This document shows positions 11,353 through 25,920 of a stretch of 64,000 nt of DNA, piece by piece. Each line of letters opens with the position of its first letter. Position 1 is the stretch's first letter. The stretch comes from Eucalyptus grandis (taxonomy: Eukaryota > Streptophyta > Magnoliopsida > Myrtales > Myrtaceae), in assembly GCF_016545825.1 (NCBI RefSeq), contig NC_052613.1, positions 41,088,112 to 41,152,111 of the forward strand. The letters run 5' to 3'. Below the pieces are notes generated by a model. It was not told where the DNA came from and did no database searches. It worked only from the letters and a program-made list of their open reading frames with translations. The translations under genes were made by a program, and so were the position numbers.

Positions 11353-14300
11353 ATGGCGAGCCGGCCGATCAGCGAGATGGGACTGCCTAAATCGATCGCC
11401 AACGTCTTCGCTGCTCGCAGCATCAAGACCGCCAAGGTCAGATTCCGGCTCCGGACGCTTTTCATCCTCTGCGTTTCGTTTCCTGACCGCTGCGTTGGAG
11501 TTTCGAGCCGGAGATCGAAGCGTGTGGGGAGAGCTAAATCCTAACTTGATCCGCTCGCCGATGTCGTGTTTCGGATAGTGCCGAGGATTATTCCGTTCGC
11601 GTAGCTGTTGGTTCAGTACCAAAGGGCTGCGATTTTGGCGTCGCATGCCATCCAGCATCTGCATTGTAGAAATCACAAAGAGATTAGTTGGTGTGTTTTT
11701 CAGGATGCATTGTCTTTAACGGAATTCGATCTGATGGAGTTGGCGGACATGGGGTTGGCAGAAGTGACATCGGCACTGGCGCACATTAGCGAGAGGGTGT
11801 CTCCCCCGTATCAAACCGTATGGCTATAAGCGTTTAGCATTGTTAAATGATGAAACCTCGTGTCTCGGCTTTGTGACGTCATTCCACTTTTCGTTTCGGT
11901 TACTGTATGAGCGTCGCTCCTGTGATTGCAGGCGCTGTCGCTTTTAGAACAACGTATTCAAAATGAGCAATTGGCAGGTCATCTCCCAACAGGGCTCAAA
12001 GGTTTGGATGAAGCCTTATTCGGTGGGATTCCCTTTGGAGTTATAACGGAGTTGGTCGGTCCTGCTGGAATTGGCAAAACTCAAGTAGGGTAGCTTGAAT
12101 GGATGTGGAACTTCATTCGTCTTTTCTTTTTTCCTTTTCAGTCACTCCTTTCGAAGCTGTGGTATATCCTGTCTACATGTGATTGCTAAACCAGCAATCT
12201 AGTCAGAACTTGCTATCTTCTCTTTGGAGCAGAAGTACTTTCATCCAGCGAGAATGTTTTTATAACTCATGTTGATATTATCTGCTATTTTAACACGTAG
12301 AGAATCTTGTACCTATTCACAATTAATGGGAAACCTGCTAAACTTGTGTTCTAAATTGACTTATAAACGTTGGTAGGGAGAATAGGAAGTGTCTAGCTAG
12401 TGCCGATTGGTATGACTTGCTTAAGTTGACTTCCCCTTTTGTCTATATTTTTCTCTCTTAGTTTTGCCTGAAGCTCTCATTATTGGCATCTCTGCCAACG
12501 CGTCATGGAGGTTTAGATGCCCAAGTTATATACATTGACGTGGAGTCCAAATTTAGTTCAAAAAGGTAATTTAGTGATTTCTTTGTTTGACTTAGGGATT
12601 TATATGACCTGTGTCTTTTCGAGAATACGGGATATGATCAGTTTGTGAAACTCACGTATCTCAGGCTGATAGAAATTGGTGCACAAAGTTTTCCTGAGAT
12701 TTTTTATACGAGAGGAATGGCACAGGAGGTATGTCTCATCATGCATTGAATTTCTCCTCCCCTTTTGATTAGTTGCTTGATGTAACTATTGTAGGTGTTC
12801 GGAACGTAATGTTCTTAAAAAAATTTAGCAGATGGCTGGTCGGATTCTTGTCTTGCGGCCAGCATCCCTTGCCGAATTTACTGAAAGGTGTGAACTTAAG
12901 CAGCATGGGAATGAGATGGAAGAGTAGTTGTTTTTCTTGCAATAGCTATAAAGTGTATCACAATGCAGTGAGTGGTAATATGCAGCGAATCACAGACAGA
13001 TGAAAATACGCACGTACAAATGTAAAAAACAAGAAAGATATATCATATCATGAGCTGTTAGCGAATGATGTTCCTGCAGATCTTATCAATTAAAAAATGG
13101 CCAAAGAATTTCTGATTTTTCATAACTTGAGTACTCTCTTTTACATGGAAATGAGTTATTTGGATGTTCCTGGATATTGGACTACTTCCCTGTGGGAATC
13201 TCCATAATGATTCTCAATTTTGTCCACCAATTTTGAAAAATTCCTGTATAGTCACTGTGAGAATTCACATTTGATCGAGTATCTAGCTTCTCATATTTCT
13301 TCAACCAATATCTTTTTCTTTTCATTCCATTTCTTTTGTGTCCTTTTCATTTTCAAGGAATGAGCTATTTTGAATGTCGTCATTACGTTTTCATTTGCTT
13401 TTCTCTGAAAATCTCTGAAGACTCCTAATAATCAATATTATGTTTTCCTTTGCCAGTCTTCAGCAAATTAAACTTTTGCTGCTGGAGCGCCGTGTGAAGC
13501 TGCTAGTAATTGACAGCATGGCAGCTCTCACTTCAGGGTAATTGTTTTCCCTTTGGCCAGATTGGCTATGGAAGTTCATCCAAGGCAATTGTCTTTCTTT
13601 TGTCATGCATCCCCAAATTTTGGGTTTCAGTATCATATGAAGTTTCTGAGTTTCAATGCTCAGGTGTCCTGAACTTGTTGCAGCCCTTTGCTTTAAGAAA
13701 TATTCTAAGTTGGTGCAAATTTGTTAAGCCTTCAGAAACGAGTTGTCAGGGATAGTGGAAGAGGATGGAAGAAGATTTTAGTCTCTGATTCATATTTCCA
13801 AAATGTGATTTTAGAGGTGAAGAACTTTGTGGAGCTTAATGTTGATTAAGTACTATAGCCGTCTCAGAATCGCCAAAATGCAGAATAACCAAGCGTTAAC
13901 GGCTTGATGTTAATTGTCCAGCATTATTAGGGCGCCTCTCTGTCACTTTATAGTTTCTTATTTATTGGTGTTCAATTAAGGCAAGCGCTGTTAATTCATT
14001 CAGGGAATTCGAGCATGGAGCTTCCAAGATAAACCCATTGGGATGGCATATATCTTTTCTTAAGTGAGTTTTTCTGCCTCGGTTTCATTTCATAAATTCT
14101 GGTCAAAATTCTGCTTGGTTTCTAGCTGTCCTTCATGTGATCTTTATAGGTCAGTTGGTGAATTGTCAAGAATTCCAATTGTAGTTACAAACCAAGTCAG
14201 ATCTCAAAGCAGTGATGACACATGGCGCTATAATTTCCAAGGTATAATGATAATTTAGTACATGAAAATACCACATCTTCTTTTTATAACTAAACCTGCG

Positions 14301-14906
14301 GGTTGTATTATGTGCAGTGGGGACAAGACACCGAGATTTAGAGGACACTTCCAAGTATGATTCCCAATTAATTGCTGCTTTGGGTATTCATTGGGCACAT
14401 GCTGTGACTATACGTCTCATACTTGAAACAATATCAGGTTTGCCCAACACTTGATATACTAGTGCTAGCCTAGGGTGTCAGGAGTCTCTGGTCCCACTCT
14501 TTTGCTGCAGTAAAAGTTGCTGCAGTAGCTGCATTTCCTGGAGGACTATGTTGATATGCTAATAATGTGAGAATTAGGTTTGAAAACCTTGTTGTCTTCA
14601 GCTGATAAATTTTTTGTGGACAATAACTTTGTTGAGGTCCTTCTACCAACTGTGAGGAGCAGACACCTCTTGGGTGTTTGAATTGCTTGAAAGTCAGTTG
14701 GTTCCACCCATCTATTGCTAAAAATTTTATCCTTGTTTTGTCATGGAGGTGAAAGGTTTATAAAGGTGGCTAAATCTCCTATGTCCCCAGCGTTGGCTTT
14801 CCCTTTTAGCATAACTTCATCTGGGATCTCATTGCTGAATGATGATGGAATAGAAGTGGTGGGGCAAGAGATAAGCACAATACATTGCGATGGTGAGTCA
14901 CCATGA
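11353..14906 (+). CDS. RAD51B: RAD51 paralog B (RAD51B), DNA repair recombinase family
   Basis: Eleven exons join in frame: 11353-11436, 11704-11817, 11932-12084, 12462-12565, 12665-12728, 12832-12887, 13457-13537, 14004-14063, 14150-14241, 14318-14437 and 14749-14906. All introns have GT-AG ends. The product is 361 aa. An N-terminal helix-hairpin-like domain (about residues 1-65) precedes the RecA core. Walker A, GPAGIGKT, is at about 109-116 and Walker B, KLLVIDS, at about 206-212. The motif IPIVVTNQVRSQ and a conserved C-terminal FIKVAKSPMSP also match RAD51 paralogs. RAD51B belongs to the BCDX2 complex, which supports RAD51 loading on single-stranded DNA in homologous recombination in the nucleus. 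The start is the first ATG of a good N-terminus; an upstream in-frame ATG at 11245 seems to lie in the leader. The last exon also holds a strong donor (GATG/GTGAGT at 14892/14893), so another C-terminus is possible. Confidence 0.9.
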
Positions 14907-16620
14907 CTTATTTCTACCTTTCAAAACCATCCTCTGTAAGAGGCTCTATGTTCATGGCTTTGAGCTTGGGCAGCTCTGATCCCAGTGTCTATCATTCATC
15001 TTTATTTTTTTCACTTATTAAAACTTAGGATTGAAAAAGTAACTTTTCTCTCTCCTCGTGAAATTAACTCCATTCAATTTCAAAAACCTTGTGAAAAAAT
15101 GATTCCATATAAAGGTGTTTATTTTTTAAGAACTTGAAGTTACTTGATAATAAAACTTGATCCTCACATGTTACAAGAACATGTTAAAGCAAAAAGTAAA
15201 AAAAAAGTTGTCATCTTCTTGACAGTTGAATGCGCATTTGAACCATTCTGCAGGCCACACTAATACGACTGTATGAAAACTTCTGCAGGCCACAGTGAGA
15301 TTATCCATTCCGATACTCTGCAGTTTCACAGACAGTGATGGATGTACAATTGGAAGCTGATGATCAGTCTGCAGTCTGCAGGCATGTCTAACAAAAAGAT
15401 GTCTGTACTCTCTGCCATAGTGTTGGCGTGATTTGCCATCCATGTAGACTTAACAGCTGTATAAAACCAATTATATCTGCAAGCAGCATTTTTTCCCATC
15501 TCCTTACTATCCCTATTTACCTGAATCTAAGTTTAAGGGAACAGCATGACAAAGAAAATCACCTCTCATGCAGAGGCATATTTGCTAACTCTGGTAAATT
15601 GTGTTCCTGACAAACAAGCTATAGATTAGCTTGGAAAGGACTCTGGTTTTCCTAGCTATGAAGCATTATCATGTTTCGATTTATAATATGTACGTCTTTG
15701 GTAGTAACTGGAAACTTGTTATCCTTAACTTCCATCCTTTGCAGTCTCACTCCTACTCATATTTGATCATTTGCGACACCATGCTCTAGGAGCATGTCTA
15801 TTGAAGTGTTTGGAGATTTATGGCATGTCATGTCAGTCTGCAGTTCACCATCCATAATGGATGTGGCAGTGCAGACAGAAATGCATATGCCTGATGGTGC
15901 AGAAGAATCTTATCATTCTTCATCAATATGTGGTTGTCTGTTGGACAACAATCCTACAGATTTATTGCTTTCCCGAGATCTGAATGCTACATAATTCATC
16001 AGATATCACTTTGTTATTGTGTATTTGTTCTGTTGCTGTAATGGTAGACCTAACATTGGTTGCAAGACACAGTTGTCTGTTTGTCATGTTCATCTGGGCA
16101 AAGATTGAGGACTTTTATGCCCATTGTTGTCGTCATGCTGTTTCGGGGCAAGGACAGAATGTGGTCTTTTTTAGTTCCGTTTTAGCTTGAAATTTGAGAT
16201 CTCTTGTGCAAATAAAAACAATTAGACGGTTTTTGTTCTATGTGAGAGTTGGGAAACCTAGGTTCCATTTTATCCTGTTCAGCATCGACCGTTTGGCACT
16301 TCATAGTGCTGTATCCGGGTGCTGTTATCTCCTATTTGTCTTGTTTACTAGCCAAGCATTGCGGACATAGAAGCATCGAGGCCAAGTCCATTGACCCTTT
16401 AGCAGTTCTCGGCTTCAGCCTGTTGAGGTGTTGTGGCCCCAAGTACCAGCAATTAAACTGTTGACAAAACCGAGGCCTGTTGTGCGTCCCAAGCGTTTGA
16501 ATTTTATTAAGGCTGTACACCTCTTGATCAATTAGCAACGCTACCTTGGCATGTTCTCCACCTAGAGATGAGCCAGCCAGCTCTCTAATATTATTGTTTG
16601 TGGACACCGAGGAATGTGAG
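14907..16620 (+). other. 3' flank of RAD51B: UTR or alternative terminal exons
   Basis: This stretch is less AT-rich than ordinary spacer and contains acceptor-like sites. If the donor after 14892 is used, the acceptor ending at 15744 opens a frame of about 37 codons to a stop at 15857. A separate 66-codon frame lies at 15794-15994. Neither has a recognisable domain. The region may be 3' UTR, retained intron or a short alternative tail. Confidence 0.35.
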
Positions 16621-19600
16621 CTTCACATCGTATTGCTTGTTTTCTACTGAAGAAGCGAGGGAAATAGTCAACCTTATCTTATGGTTTCTTTAAACGAGCA
16701 AAGAGATCAGCCAGCAATGACCGGTTTTTTTGAGGTTTTTTAGTCAGCATTTGTGGACGTGAATCACCAGGTTCTCTCCACATTAAGTAACTTGGAACCG
16801 TGTATTGTCTTCGCAGAGCCATCAACTTGTCGATGCGTCTGACGTGTCCTTACATACGGTCAAGACGTTCTAGGATTAAAGTAATTGAACCACGAGCAGA
16901 TCGGCTTCGTTCTGTTCATCATCTAGTGTCGGCATCTCAATCTCCTCGAACTACCCGTGCTTTTTTTATACTAAAAGATAAAAAAAAAGTTGGGCACTTG
17001 CGCCACTTGTGCCATTTGTACAATATCAACTTGTGTGCTCTGCACCTCGTCAAGTCGCATGATACGATGTTTTTTATAGACCCTTTTCGTGGTAAACCAC
17101 GACATTATTATGTTGTTGCCTTTTTCCCTTAATGCGACTTTGTTGCGATGGCAAGCAGAATCAATGTTTCATCGATTTTTACACCCTCTTTTCCTCTGGA
17201 TCCCCATTCTTCCAATTGATTTTAGTGGTGTAGATCCGATTTTGCACATGAGAATCGCATCAAAATGATGGAGAAACGAACGTACGCTACATATGATCAT
17301 GCAAAATTTCTAAAAAAATCTCATACAGAATTCCTTATTTCCCTTAGTCGCTGCGAAAATTAATACCATGCTGTAAGATCAATCTAAAGACAACTCGAAG
17401 TCATGGCCACGCAATGATTTACCGTTCTAGTAGCCTCTATTGCCAACGGTTGATAAACAAAGTGCTCGGGACCCAGCCTGCCATTATTCTTTTCCATGCC
17501 ATTGGACAAGTCTCTTTCTTTTAATTTTTTGGCCCCCTCCCACTTCTTTTTGGCCCATTTCTTTTTCCACTTTAATTACTCCAATTATTTTAGTTCTTTC
17601 GAGAGCATGTCTTTCTCCCAAGCAACGTCACTCCTTTGGTCAGTGGTTTTGATGTAACGTGTTCGGAGTGATCTTCGTGAATTCCGACTTTACAAAGGTT
17701 TCTTGAAACGCATTCCTAGGTAGGGTATACGAGGACAGTGAAAAAAGAGAGAGGAGATCTCGTTTGGTTTCAATTGGAAACGCATCGCACAAGACAACGG
17801 CTAAAAATCTACTTTGTTTTCTTTCAACAAAGTGTCTAATTTAACTTCTAGTGAGACAACGATGCCCGATATAACATATTTTAATGTTCTTATTCATTTT
17901 ATCTTTGATAATATAATTAGTCTCGTTTAAAACGGGCATCTTTGAGACAGTATGGAGCCTCAAGTTTGGGAACCACACTTTTCATGTGAACTTACGAATG
18001 CATTAATTCAAATGGGTTGGTTGAAAAAAAAAATACCGACGAAAAAAATCTTGCATCTCAAGAAGTGTAAGGTTTCTCTGGCTTTCGAGACCAACTAGAT
18101 GCAACCATTCAAGTTTGTAAGGAAGTAATCTCTTATAATCCTAGATTGGACCTAAGAAATGGAATTCGTTTGCGTGAAAACTAGTTCCAAAGAAAAGTTC
18201 GCGACAACGTTTTTCGTGCGAGAAAATCGTGTGACGAGGATATAAAATTTTGTATATTTCCTAAAGCAAAGAATCAGCAGATTTTTAAGGGCGATAGAAT
18301 ATAATATCTTTTTTCTTTTTTTTTAATGTATAATAGGTGTCGAGTGCAGTGGAGTACAACCGATCAAATGGACCGCTCCGTAAACCGTCTTCGCACGGCA
18401 TTACTCCAAAAAGGCAATAATTGCGGTTGAAGGAAGGGGCAAATCCCCTTCAAAAAGAAACTCCAACTACCTTAATAATGACAAATATAATATGGTCCTA
18501 AAAATGGAGAATTGGACGAAAAGACAGCGTTAAGTTTATTAAGGTGAAGACTTTCTATGAATGGAGGTGGATCGTCCACGTCCCCCTAGGCAATGGAAAA
18601 ACCTCGTACACAGTTGCCGACAGTGGATGCACCAGACAATGGTAGAAAGAAATATGGGCTTCTCCTTTTAATAATTTAATGAACAAAAAAATGGCCCGTT
18701 TTTAATTATACCAACTTGCATGGGATTTATCCTACTATAATAATACGCCTCGTGGGATCCACGTAGGAACACGAATCATGATTTGGTATGATTTGCGGGA
18801 GAGATTAATCATGTCGCATGTTGAATGAGTTGAATCATAGGACAAGGTGGTCGTGCCCCTTCCTTGGTTTGACTTGCCAGCCCAAAAGCACCCGCATTTA
18901 GACACCAAACCTCGCCCATTGGTTCCTCTCGCCTTTGCTTTCTTCCCCCTTGATATCTTTGTCTGTCAAAAGGGAAATTGAGTGAATTTGACATGATGTG
19001 AGGACTTCCACTCGGAGATTTTCCGATCATTTATCCGCGAGTTCTCTTTAACAAAATTATCTTTCGATACTCAAATCATGACTTTTAGGTGATGTCGTAC
19101 GGTACTGTTGCGAACGAAATTCATGTCGTGTAACTGTATATTCATTATGTTTTTCATTCGTTTTTGAAATATTAATACAATTTGGAACTTCAATTTTTAT
19201 TGGGATGATTTTTTACTGCCGGTATTTTTTCACATGAAAACCTCTAAAAATCGTATGAATCAACACCAAATGAAAGAACTACACAACTTTTTTCAAAATG
19301 GACGTGTAGTTGTTATTCAATCAAGTATAACTTACAATTTTAAAAAAGGACGAATTTCGTCCATTTCTTGATGCGCGCTGAGATTTTAGTTTTTTTGCTG
19401 GTTTTGCAAGCAAAAAGGTCGTCGCTTTATTCGAAAAATTGTCTGTGTGGTGCAAGGCCATATGCCGACGAGGATCATTATACTTTGTTTTACCAGGATG
19501 GTAAAAAACAAAAGCAAATCAGATCCTATTGTTTTGCGAACTTGACTCATTACATATGGTCACCTTAGATGTCTGGGAAACCAAAAATTCAAAAGGCAAT

Positions 19601-21779
19601 AATCTCGTGTACCGACTGCTCAAAGAACAGATGAAAGAAGGCCAAAAAGTGAAGGGATTGACAATTTGCAAAGAAAAAAAATACAAGTGTGATTTTCTCA
19701 CATAGAATGCCTGCTATTATGGCCTCCAATTGGTTAGCATGATATTCATCAATCATGTCCTCTCTCCATATACTCAGTCAAGGCTATATTTATTAATTAT
19801 GATAATCACAATCCCATGATTCATTTTTTCTTGCTTAATTCCGCTTCCAATCATTTTCAATCAAAACGTGTTTAATGGTCGGGTTTCACATCGTTGAATT
19901 TTTATGTGAGCAAGATAGTGACTCTTCATTAATAAAATTCCCACTCTCGCGTATGATTCGGTTGGATGAACTTTATATATGTGAATTATCAAACATATTA
20001 ATCAATGACGCTCTTGCCAGCTTTCCTCATATTGTCTTTGATTCTTATCGTCTATAATTTCTAGTGAAAAATAATGTCCATGAATATTAGTAGGCATTTG
20101 GGATGTGAAACATGGGTCCGATCAATCTATTTATAAAATCATTATATACGTCTCTAGTTTTAATTGTACAAAATCTTTTTTGCATTCGATAGGACCTGAC
20201 AACACTGTACTCATGAGAAAAGAACACGGCATGATAGATGAACTCCTTCAATTATAAACTTTTTGGACGAATATATCAAGATACGTTTTAAGCAATAAGG
20301 ATAAATTAAGTTTCCACTTCTCGACACATTACAAGTTATGCATCGAATCAAATGCTTCTAAAATAAGGATACTAAGTATTAATAAAATATGCCTAGCGAG
20401 GGCCACATGATATTGGTCGATTGATCGTTTCTTTTCCCCATTTGATAAAATGATTTTTCTATTCGCGGTGGACGGGACTCCTGCTTCGGGAAAGTAGTCC
20501 GAAATAGAATATGGTTAGCGTTTCTTCTCGGGATAGCCCGAAGCAACGACAAGCGTCGGATCAGAATAACGACATCAGCGACGTTGACCGTGGTGGAGTA
20601 GGTGGACGGTCCGGATGGGGAGTTCGCAGAAAGTGGACGAAGCAAGCACGTGGCAGGTGGGAATTGGCAGGAAAAAATTGATTAACTGGGAGGAAGCGCC
20701 CTGGAGGAGTGGGGTAGCTGGTGCGACCGGCTACAGCCGGTTGCCCGGGCGTCCCGACCTTAAATCATGGGATTGGTGGTGGGGCTAGGGAGAGAAGTGG
20801 CTTGGTCTGATGTTACCATAAGCGGAAATATTATGGGTTTAGTGATAGCTTTTTAAGGTTAGGAGGTTTGCCTAAATAGGAATGTACTAAATCAATTCAA
20901 ATCTTTCTCTCTCTCAACTTTTTCTACGTAGCCAATCACTTATAGGTAATTCCTTATATTTCTATTACGGTACGATCTATAACACAGATTCTCGTTATCG
21001 CGGATTGGACGCTAGTAACTATATAGATTTAAAACTACTAACTGTATTATCATCTCTCTTAATCTCACTCTCCATGCACTTTACTATTTTATGCAAAATA
21101 TAGCCAATGGCTTGTTAGGTAATATGTCGAGGCAAGACTAGTCTTCACCAATAAAATCGTGTGTTTGTGTGCTTGGATCATGCAAAGATAATTCTCCTCA
21201 TTCCTCTTTAAATTTCTATTCAGTATTAGAGATCTTAGAATGGTAAAATAACATATTATCCTGATAGTATACTCTACATTCACCTTCATATAGATCTTGT
21301 GCATTAGAAACTGATGCCAAAAAATATTGTATTAGGTACCGCAAAGGGCCTGAATATCTGTATTTGCTAAAACTCTTGTTCTAAAACATAGCCCATTTCA
21401 GGGTATCGGATTCTTGTGTATTGTGGATCGGATGCTAGTCAACCGTATGTGCTCAGGATATCTCAATAATCAACAGATCTAGCATTGAACACGACACGAG
21501 ATATAAATATGTACGGCGCGCTTTCGGCATCATACGGTATTTAGTGTTATATTCTCATTGGTTGACAAAAAGATAAAGCATGCTTAGGAAAACAAAAGGG
21601 AAAGAATGGAGAGCGAGAGAAGCAAAAAGCCAGTTGGGTTTGGAACCTGGGAATGGTGGGATGTTGTGCCCTCTTTTTCACATGCTTCCCATTACTCCAC
21701 CCACAGCGATGAGAAGATGCATGCACATAAGATGATGAAACCATTCATTAGTAGAAGCGTTATAATTAAGGAACGTATA

Positions 21780-21825
21780 CGAGAGAGAGAGAGAGAGAGA
21801 GATGATGATGATGATGATGATGATT
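21780..21825. repeat. Compound microsatellite (GA)n(GAT)n
   Basis: About eleven GA units are followed directly by about seven GAT units. This is a simple repeat in intergenic DNA. Confidence 0.95.
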
Positions 21826-22150
21826 ATGTCTGAGCAAGATCGAATTCCGTCATTCGTATAATCCAACTTTGGAAACTCATAATAATCATGCCATAGAAGT
21901 ATTGGAGCTTCCTTGCCACTTTTGGCCGAGCAGTTCGAGGCTAATGCGATTCGAAAGGAATAACAAATTGCTCGACACAAAGCTGCGAATAAGCAACGAA
22001 GGGCATCTTTATCTTTATCGAGTCATATTATATCGAAGTCGGCAGCTGAATGATCACCTTTTGTTGCATGATTTTCTGGTCGGCAGGACCGTGAATATCA
22101 TGGTATGTTGGTTGTGCATGGGGCCAGCGTTGTTCTTCACATGTTTAATA

Positions 22151-22198
22151 AAACAGTGAAAAGATTTCCTTACCAAAAAAAAAACAGTGAAAAGATTT
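22151..22198 (+). mobile_element. Minute poly(A)-tailed insertion with 17-bp direct repeats
   Basis: The 17-base sequence at 22151-22167 (AAACAGTGAAAAGATTT) is repeated exactly at 22182-22198. Between them lie only CCTTACC and a run of A. This is the footprint of target-primed reverse transcription in which almost nothing but the tail was copied. Confidence 0.65.
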
Positions 22199-24641
22199 GC
22201 CTAAGACTCTGTTATTTTCCTAATCATTTTCTTCATTCATTTAAAACATGCAAGTCATCACAGACACGTATCACCGTACCAAACGATAATTAAAACATGC
22301 GAGTCGTTTTTCGCCCAATTATTTTTTTATTTCTAGATAGTGAAATGTACTTACTCACCGATCATCGATTGATCGGGCTTTTTAGATGAGACTTTGTATG
22401 TAGGAGCGAAGGTAAAGAGGGTTTTCCCAATCAAGTTGAATTCTTTGCTTGGCATTCAGGGTTTACACACGACCGAGGAAATGAAATGAACTCTCTGGAA
22501 TGGCTGATTGCGATCGCTTCTTCTTTCGCAAGATGCTGCGTTTCACGAGAATCTCCTGTTTTCACAGGCACGACATTGATGAGACAGTTCCAAATCTCGG
22601 ACAAGGCCGAAAGGGGAAGAAGCAGGAATCTCTCAGTTATGGCAGCCAACTAATTAAAGGATTTATCCGAAGAATTATCTTCATTAAATAATTAAGAATT
22701 TCGACCTCGGGTCAAAAAAGAATAAACCCCACCACCTTTTTTTCTGAAAAGGGGGTTGCAAAATGTCCCCCTTAGATAGATTCTACCGGTCGAGAAAATC
22801 CCACGATGGTCAACATTTGCGACGACTATGTTCCCAAAGCAACGTGTTGCGACTCCGTCCATCCTAGGACAGCCACAGTGTTTTCTACGGTGCCTCGTTC
22901 GCCCTTGTTTAGCTCGTGGTTAGTTCGGTACCGGCCATGGATAGCAACGTTGTCTCCACCTAATTTGTCTGTACAAGGTTTGATTTTTAATTATTTGCTT
23001 CTCCCTCAGCTTTTTTGTTGTTTCTGTTGGACCGTCCGAGAAAATAATTCATAAATAGATTAGTTTCAGGACACGTGAAGAACGTTCTGGACGTAATGCC
23101 AGCGCCAATTTGAGGGAAGAAATACATAAAGGGTAGCAAAGCTTGATTATGGATTCAATGATAGAACCGTATGAACTCAGGTTTGATGATGTAATTTATT
23201 GGCAGTGACCTAGTAATGAAATTTAGGCTCCATTTTTAGAAAAATACTTTTCAAATAATTCATTTTTTTTGAAAAAAATCACATACTTTTTTTAACGAGG
23301 AAGATAGAACTAAGGGGTGCGATATTGACGCTATCTCATTATAAATCTCCCTCGTCGTTCGTGTTGAATGTTGGGAGTCTATTTCTTTTGTAGCTATTTG
23401 TGGGACACAATCAAGCCAAAGAGTGAGTTTGAAGTTGCTTAAAGGTGTTATATACTCAAATTGCTTTAAGTGTTCTACACTTTGCTTACGGATTGGCATC
23501 ATCAGTCGGGATGGAGATTCCTTAATGTCTCAATCCATGTAATTTATAAAAGATATTTATTCAAATGCAATAAGAAGATAGAAGATCTCGAGGGTGTTAC
23601 CGAATTAACATATAATGAAATTTGTTCTACATAGAGGGATAGGTTTTTCCAAAAGAAAGTGGTTCACCTTACTTGAGGTGCCACTGAAATAAAAGCAGTT
23701 GGGGTCTATGCATTCACTTAATCTATTCATACGGTGGTGCATCTGGTCAAACAAATAGGGCTAGCAAATAGTAGGTGGCCATGAAAACTTTGGACTTTAC
23801 AATCTTTTTTTTTTTCTGTTTTTCTAGCAAACTTAGGACCGCCCTACTTTGAAAGTCTCAATGGTGGGACAAGAAATCAAGAACATGAAACTTACTTTCT
23901 TTCATTGTTCTCACGCCAACGACACCCAACCAAAAAAAGTTCAAAAAAAAAAAAAAAAAATTCATCCGTTCCACTCTCTTCTAAAAGTTGACATTTGACT
24001 TCTCCCAAGGATAACTCATTTGCTTGGGTTTAACCTCCACACCAATGGGGTTTCTCTTTTGCTTTTTCCTTAGCCAAGTTGCTTGACTTGGATACATGTT
24101 TTAGCCTCCAATTCTTATTTATTTTTTTTTTAAAAACCCAATTGAAAAGTGTAAACCAATAGATAGAAAATCATCACATATATATAAAAAGCATAGAAAT
24201 CTCATAAATAGTTATGCAATATACTTTTGATGCTCTCTCTCATAATAAAGTCAAGGAATAATAAATGAAATTTGATAAATGAGGAACTATGCACTTAGAA
24301 AAATTTGGGCAAAACCCAACTCTAAGACCATACCAGAAAATCCTACCCACCCAACAAACAAGGTGGGATACTTTAATATATTATTATGACCAAAAAAAAA
24401 AGAAAGGCTAGCTAGTAGCAGTCTAGTTCTAGACAGCAGTAATATAGGGTGGGGGTGACTCACTAAGCACCATAGAAAAATTAAAAGAAAAACCGTCGAA
24501 GGGACGCTACATTGCAATTCTGCTTTTTATACGGGGCAAAAAGATAAATATTTTTGGGCCAATCGGCTGCTAATTGGACCCCTTAAAATGAAAAGAACAT
24601 CAACAACAATGATCGCTCCGTAAAAAAAAGAAAAAAAAAAG

Positions 24642-24690
24642 AAAAGAAAGGAGGTTTTTTTTTTTTTTTTGTCAGAAAAAGAAAGGAGGT
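24642..24690 (-). mobile_element. Minute poly(A)-tailed insertion (minus orientation)
   Basis: The direct repeat AAAAGAAAGGAGGT at 24642-24655 and 24677-24690 flanks a T run followed by GTCAG. Read on the minus strand this is CTGAC followed by poly(A). The surrounding purine-rich sequence makes chance repetition somewhat easier here than at the other sites. Confidence 0.5.
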
Positions 24691-25554
24691 TGAGAAGTCG
24701 GAAAACATGCAAAACATGATGCCTCCTGTGTTGGTGGGGACCAATCCATGGATCAACAGTGGGCATTTTAACCTTTTCCTTTTTTTGTTTCGTTCTCTGC
24801 ACTTGCCTCCCTACGTAGTACATAAATATCAGCGGCAAATCTGTGGTACGGTACTGTTTTCTTTCCTTTTTTCATCTTATTTTGTCGTCTATATGCATTT
24901 CCGTTTGAGTAATTAGGGTTAGTTCGATGAAGATGAAATTTTTACATCAAATTATGACCAGATCAATTCCCTAGTTTAAGCATTGTATTATCATATAGCA
25001 TCGAATGACGAGGAACAATATTCGTTCACAATGAAACTATACACCTCGATGCATTTTGGTTATGAAAATTGCACGTCCAACACAAAAAGAGAAGGAAATA
25101 ACTAAATGGCAACTCTATCTATGGGCAGCATTTGTCAAATTTGTGGCTACGTGAGAAAAGTGTGCCTGTCAGAGAATTAGGTTCATTAATTTGTGCACCC
25201 TCACAGCTCTTTGCAACATATATCATGCTTTTATGTATTAATTTGGATTTCAATTTTTCAAAAGAAGATTAGAGAACTCTAAATTGCAACTTCGGAACTT
25301 ACTTACCTTAAATCGATCACTCCCATCATTCACTCATGTATAATCATAGTTTACTTTGCCTCTTGTTCTATTGAATAGTAATGCGTAAAACTAAACCTAA
25401 AAGATGTGAGAAACTAAAAAATCAACAACCGGAAATAAATTAATGATCGAATTCTTTAAAGAAAATTGATGTACTATAGATGATAAACATGAAGAATTTT
25501 TACAAGTTTGTTGCGTTGAGTATAAAAGCCCAAATAGTCATTGAAACACACGTA

Positions 25555-25920
25555 ATAATTAAAGGGAAAATGAGATAAATAATTCTTGAATTTTAATTCA
25601 ATATGCAATGTAGTGTTTGAACTTTTAATTTGCTCAATATATTTACTGAACTTTGGCCTAATTTATAATGCCGTCCATAAATTTTAAATTTATTCAATAT
25701 AATTCCTAAAATATCGGTACACATTTTAAATGAAAATGTACATGTTATCCTCCAATATTACATTTTTATTAATTTAAGTTCATGGATAATACTAAATATT
25801 ATCATATAATTGTGGGGATTATTTAAATATAAACTAAAAGTTTAAGAATTGTATCAAATAAATTAAATATTTAAGAATCATACTACAAAAATTAAAAATT
25901 CAACGATTATATTGCAGGTT
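25555..25920. repeat. AT-rich foldback (MITE-like) repeat
   Basis: The two ends carry imperfect inverted matches around TTGAATTTTAATT and the AACTTTTAATT-like blocks. It sits just upstream of the promoter region of the AP2-type gene. No coding capacity; boundaries are approximate. Confidence 0.45.
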
